Of a stretch of 64,000 nucleotides of DNA, positions 61,984 through 64,000 are shown one piece after another (within the stretch, counting starts at the first letter, position 1; each line of letters opens with the position of its first letter). Position numbers and translations under genes: made by a program. The DNA comes from Acidobacteriaceae bacterium. Its GTDB lineage: Bacteria > Acidobacteriota > Terriglobia > Terriglobales > Acidobacteriaceae. The stretch covers positions 62,001-126,000 of the forward strand of contig PLDC01000015.1 in NCBI GenBank assembly GCA_003134995.1, in the 5' to 3' direction. The notes under the pieces were generated by a model. The model was not told where the DNA came from, did not search any database, and worked only from the letters and a program-made list of their open reading frames with translations.

Positions 61984-62087
61984 TTTGGTAATTGAGTAAA
62001 TCAGCAATCGAGTAATCTAAAAATTTGATCGAGCCGGCGCAAGGGTTTCAAATTGCCAAATTACCCGATTACTAAATTACCAAATCG
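61984..62087. repeat. Inverted octamer-array element between rhomboid and truB
   Basis: Left array in 8-base steps: TTTGGTAA, TTGAGTAA, ATCAGCAA, TCGAGTAA, TCTAAAAA (61984-62023). Right array in inverted sense: AAATTGCC, AAATTACC, CGATTACT, AAATTACC (62050-62081). Core of about 26 bases. Part of a family whose unit differs by locus. Confidence 0.65.
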
Positions 62088-62099
62088 TCCGATCCTCTC

Positions 62100-63149
62100 A
62101 TGAATGGCGTCATCATCGTAGACAAGCCCTCCGGTTGGACCTCGCACGATGTGGTCAACCGCTTGCGCCGAATTTTAGGCCAGCGCTCTGTCGGTCACCT
62201 CGGCACGCTGGATCCCCTGGCCACGGGCGTGCTCCCTCTTGTCACCGGCAGCTTAACCCGACTGGCGCAGTTCTATACCGTATCCGAAAAAACTTATGAA
62301 GGCGTAATCCGCTTCGGCTTCGCCACCAACACCTACGACGCCGATGGCGAACCCCTTGAGGCAAATGTCGGTACAGCCGCCCCCGACTCTCCAGAGGGCC
62401 GCAAACCTGATCTCAGCCTGGAGGCTCTGCAAAATCTTTCCGCAAGATTCATCGGCGTGATCGACCAAGTCCCGCCGCCATTCTCAGCCAAGAAAATTCA
62501 AGGTGTCCCCGCCTACAAGCTGGCCAGAAAACAACAAGAAGTAATTCTCAAGCCGGTGCAGGTAGAGATCAAAGAGTTCATCATCACAACCGTCCAAGGC
62601 GACCGCGCGACCTTCCGCGCCCGCGTAGCATCGGGAACCTACATGCGTTCTGTAGCCCACGAAATGGGTCAGCAACTAGGCTGCGGAGCGCACTTGGAAT
62701 CCCTGCGCCGCATTGCCGTAGCTGAATTCGAAATCACTCAAGCCCACACCCTCGAAGAAATTGAAAACAAATTGAGTGAATCCAAAAGTGGACAAAGGAG
62801 TAAGATCCAAAATGCTGCGCAAGTGTTTCAGGAGCGATCGAGCGCGAGACCCAGAAAAAGTTGTCATTCCGAACCGGGCGCCAAGCCCGGTGAGGAACCC
62901 GCTTTTTCTCGCCCCGAAATACTTGAAGCTCTCTTCGTTCACCCGCGCCAACTTCTGCCCCAATTCCCATCCGTCACCGCCGACGAACCAACCGTCGCTC
63001 GCATCCTCACCGGACGCCCCATCAACCTCCCAGAACATACCCGCGCTCGCCAGGTCAAAGTCTTCCAAGGGCAAAGAGACCTGATTGCTATAGCCACTCG
63101 AGTAGCTGGTACGCTATTCCACCCAAAAATCGTCTTTCCTCTCGCATAA
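62100..63149 (+). CDS. truB: tRNA pseudouridine synthase B with repeat-derived insert
   Basis: Makes pseudouridine 55 in tRNA. 349 residues, about 45 longer than usual. Catalytic aspartate 38 in GHLGTLDPLATGVLP, PPFSAKKIQGVPAYKLAR, and ASGTYMRSVAHEMGQQLGCGAHL. Between about 228 and 275 a low-complexity stretch (SARPRKSCHSEPGAKPGEEP) is encoded by a repeat beginning GTCATTCCGA; after it the PUA-like C-terminus resumes. It converges on the portal gene. Lies inside the phage module. Confidence 0.93.
   Translation: MNGVIIVDKPSGWTSHDVVNRLRRILGQRSVGHLGTLDPLATGVLPLVTGSLTRLAQFYTVSEKTYEGVIRFGFATNTYDADGEPLEANVGTAAPDSPEGRKPDLSLEALQNLSARFIGVIDQVPPPFSAKKIQGVPAYKLARKQQEVILKPVQVEIKEFIITTVQGDRATFRARVASGTYMRSVAHEMGQQLGCGAHLESLRRIAVAEFEITQAHTLEEIENKLSESKSGQRSKIQNAAQVFQERSSARPRKSCHSEPGAKPGEEPAFSRPEILEALFVHPRQLLPQFPSVTADEPTVARILTGRPINLPEHTRARQVKVFQGQRDLIAIATRVAGTLFHPKIVFPLA
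62860..62912 (+). repeat. Repeat-derived sequence inside truB
   Basis: TTGTCATTCCGAACCGGGCG, then CCAAGCCCGGTGAGGAACCC and GCTTTTTC. The CCGGGC/GCCCGG pair makes a hairpin. Similar to the GTCATCCTGAGCG element at 59483-59540. Confidence 0.5.
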
Positions 63150-63189
63150 GCCAACATCGCTCCCGCAGCCCATGCGCAAGAACTTCTTC

Positions 63190-64000
63190 CTACGAACTTG
63201 CCTTGACGACAGCTACAGTTGGCGCGTCCAAATCCCCTAACCCCCGCATCCTCCGAACCTCATTCACCGTCAACACGCCGTTTTGCAGAAGAATCTGTTG
63301 AATCTGCGCCTCTTCCAGCGGATCCTGCGTATCCAACTCCGCAAACACAAATTCCAGATCGTTCCATCCCAGCCGTTTTTGAATCGCGTCCCGCGTAAGA
63401 TGTTCCGCGAGCAGTCGCGCCGTCGGCACAATCGCCTGCCGAAACGCCAGGTCGTTATATTCTTCAGCGGTCGAACGATTAACGTCAGCCTCCACCCCCA
63501 AATAAAACGGAGGCAGATCAAACGCATCCGCGATCACTCGCAACAAAAACTCCTGCCACTGCAATCGCAAATCAGCATCGGTGCCTCCGCCGAACCGCAG
63601 CACCTCCGGTTTGCTTTCGACCGAAAGAATCGGCACTCGCCCAGTGCCCTCAATCTCATCCTGCCACCAGCGAATCAGTCGCTCGTGATGCTCTGGAGTC
63701 AAATCCTGCAGCCACAGCGCATATTGCACTACCGAGTTCGACGCCAGCCGCGACGCATACCGGTGTGCGCCCAGAAACGCGTTGATCGTTTCAAACGCAA
63801 CTTCCAGCCGTCCCAAACCAAATGGAGTATGCGTCCGCGGATTCAGCCGGATGTAAATCAACTCATCGTCGTCCAAAGTGACTTGGCTTTTCGGCCCCGA
63901 CTGATCTGTGACCTGCAAGTAGCGCGCCCCCTGCGGCGAACCATCCCAATTCAGGTTCATCCGGATCGACGCACCGTCCACCGGCCACAATAACAACGGT
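63190..64000 (-). CDS. Phage portal protein, HK97-type (cut by right edge)
   Basis: At least 270 residues of the C-terminal part of a portal protein: LDDDELIYIRLNPRTHTPFGLGRLEVAFETINAFLGA, VPILSVESKPEVLRFGGG, then LLRVIADAFDLPPFYLGVEADVNRSTAEEYNDLAFRQAIVP. The N-terminal start is beyond 64000; TTG 63996 is only the first in-frame start codon seen. First gene of the phage head module, separated from the protease by rhomboid and truB. Confidence 0.9.
   Translation of the reverse strand, partial: PLLLWPVDGASIRMNLNWDGSPQGARYLQVTDQSGPKSQVTLDDDELIYIRLNPRTHTPFGLGRLEVAFETINAFLGAHRYASRLASNSVVQYALWLQDLTPEHHERLIRWWQDEIEGTGRVPILSVESKPEVLRFGGGTDADLRLQWQEFLLRVIADAFDLPPFYLGVEADVNRSTAEEYNDLAFRQAIVPTARLLAEHLTRDAIQKRLGWNDLEFVFAELDTQDPLEEAQIQQILLQNGVLTVNEVRRMRGLGDLDAPTVAVVKASS

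Overview
The window looks like chromosomal DNA of an acidobacterium (Acidobacteriota, probably Terriglobia/Koribacter-like). This rests on moderately high G+C, a PilZ-TonB fusion, many intergenic and in-gene palindromic repeats, and an aerobic 2-oxoacid dehydrogenase and exopolysaccharide gene layout of the kind seen in that phylum. It is an inference from gene content; no rRNA or tRNA gene is present to confirm it.

Layout. 1-1267: glyA (cut by the left edge) with an upstream GNAT acetyltransferase. 1622-5796: an operon of a histidine phosphatase, two sulfotransferases, a 56-residue micro-ORF and a Kef-type antiporter. 5808-10315: alpha/beta hydrolase, BrnT/BrnA toxin-antitoxin, a DUF202 protein, rpiA, a PilZ-TonB fusion and a small membrane protein. 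10341-25392: an exopolysaccharide locus. It has a divergent LuxR-type regulator with a degenerate receiver, a candidate c-di-GMP (GEMM-I-like) riboswitch, Wza- and Wzz-like export proteins, a P-loop-less kinase-like protein, a NusG-like antiterminator, a sugar-phosphate transferase, a Wzy-type polymerase, glycosyltransferases including a double GT4 fusion, then rfbBACD for dTDP-L-rhamnose. 25461-32440: a tryptophan/kynurenine catabolic operon in which ACMS decarboxylase and tryptophan 2,3-dioxygenase are one polypeptide. 32521-40972: GGDEF cyclase, diacylglycerol-kinase-like protein, TPR protein with a broken signal peptide, ligA, an AAA/DUF4143 ATPase and a HIT hydrolase.

41306-51828: rpsA, then a lipoate and 2-oxoacid dehydrogenase block (lpdA, lipB, E1 alpha, E1 beta, cytochrome c, E2). 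It is interrupted by a hicAB module whose toxin gene has an in-frame stop and by a HhH-GPD-like DNA glycosylase gene lying between E1 alpha and E1 beta.

51835-64000: a minus-strand phage head-tail module (portal at the right edge, prohead protease, coiled-coil scaffold-like protein, capsid, connector, tail proteins, XhlA-like protein). The cellular genes truB and rhomboid sit between portal and protease. No integrase or terminase is visible, spacers are host-like and repeat-rich, and the module may be a domesticated or gene-transfer-agent-like remnant.

Connections: the GGDEF protein, the PilZ-TonB protein and the candidate riboswitch suggest c-di-GMP control of exopolysaccharide. The dehydrogenase E1/E2/E3 genes and lipB form one functional set (lipoylation and oxidative decarboxylation). 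Small intergenic elements recur, and some have been absorbed into coding sequence (lipB, E2, truB).
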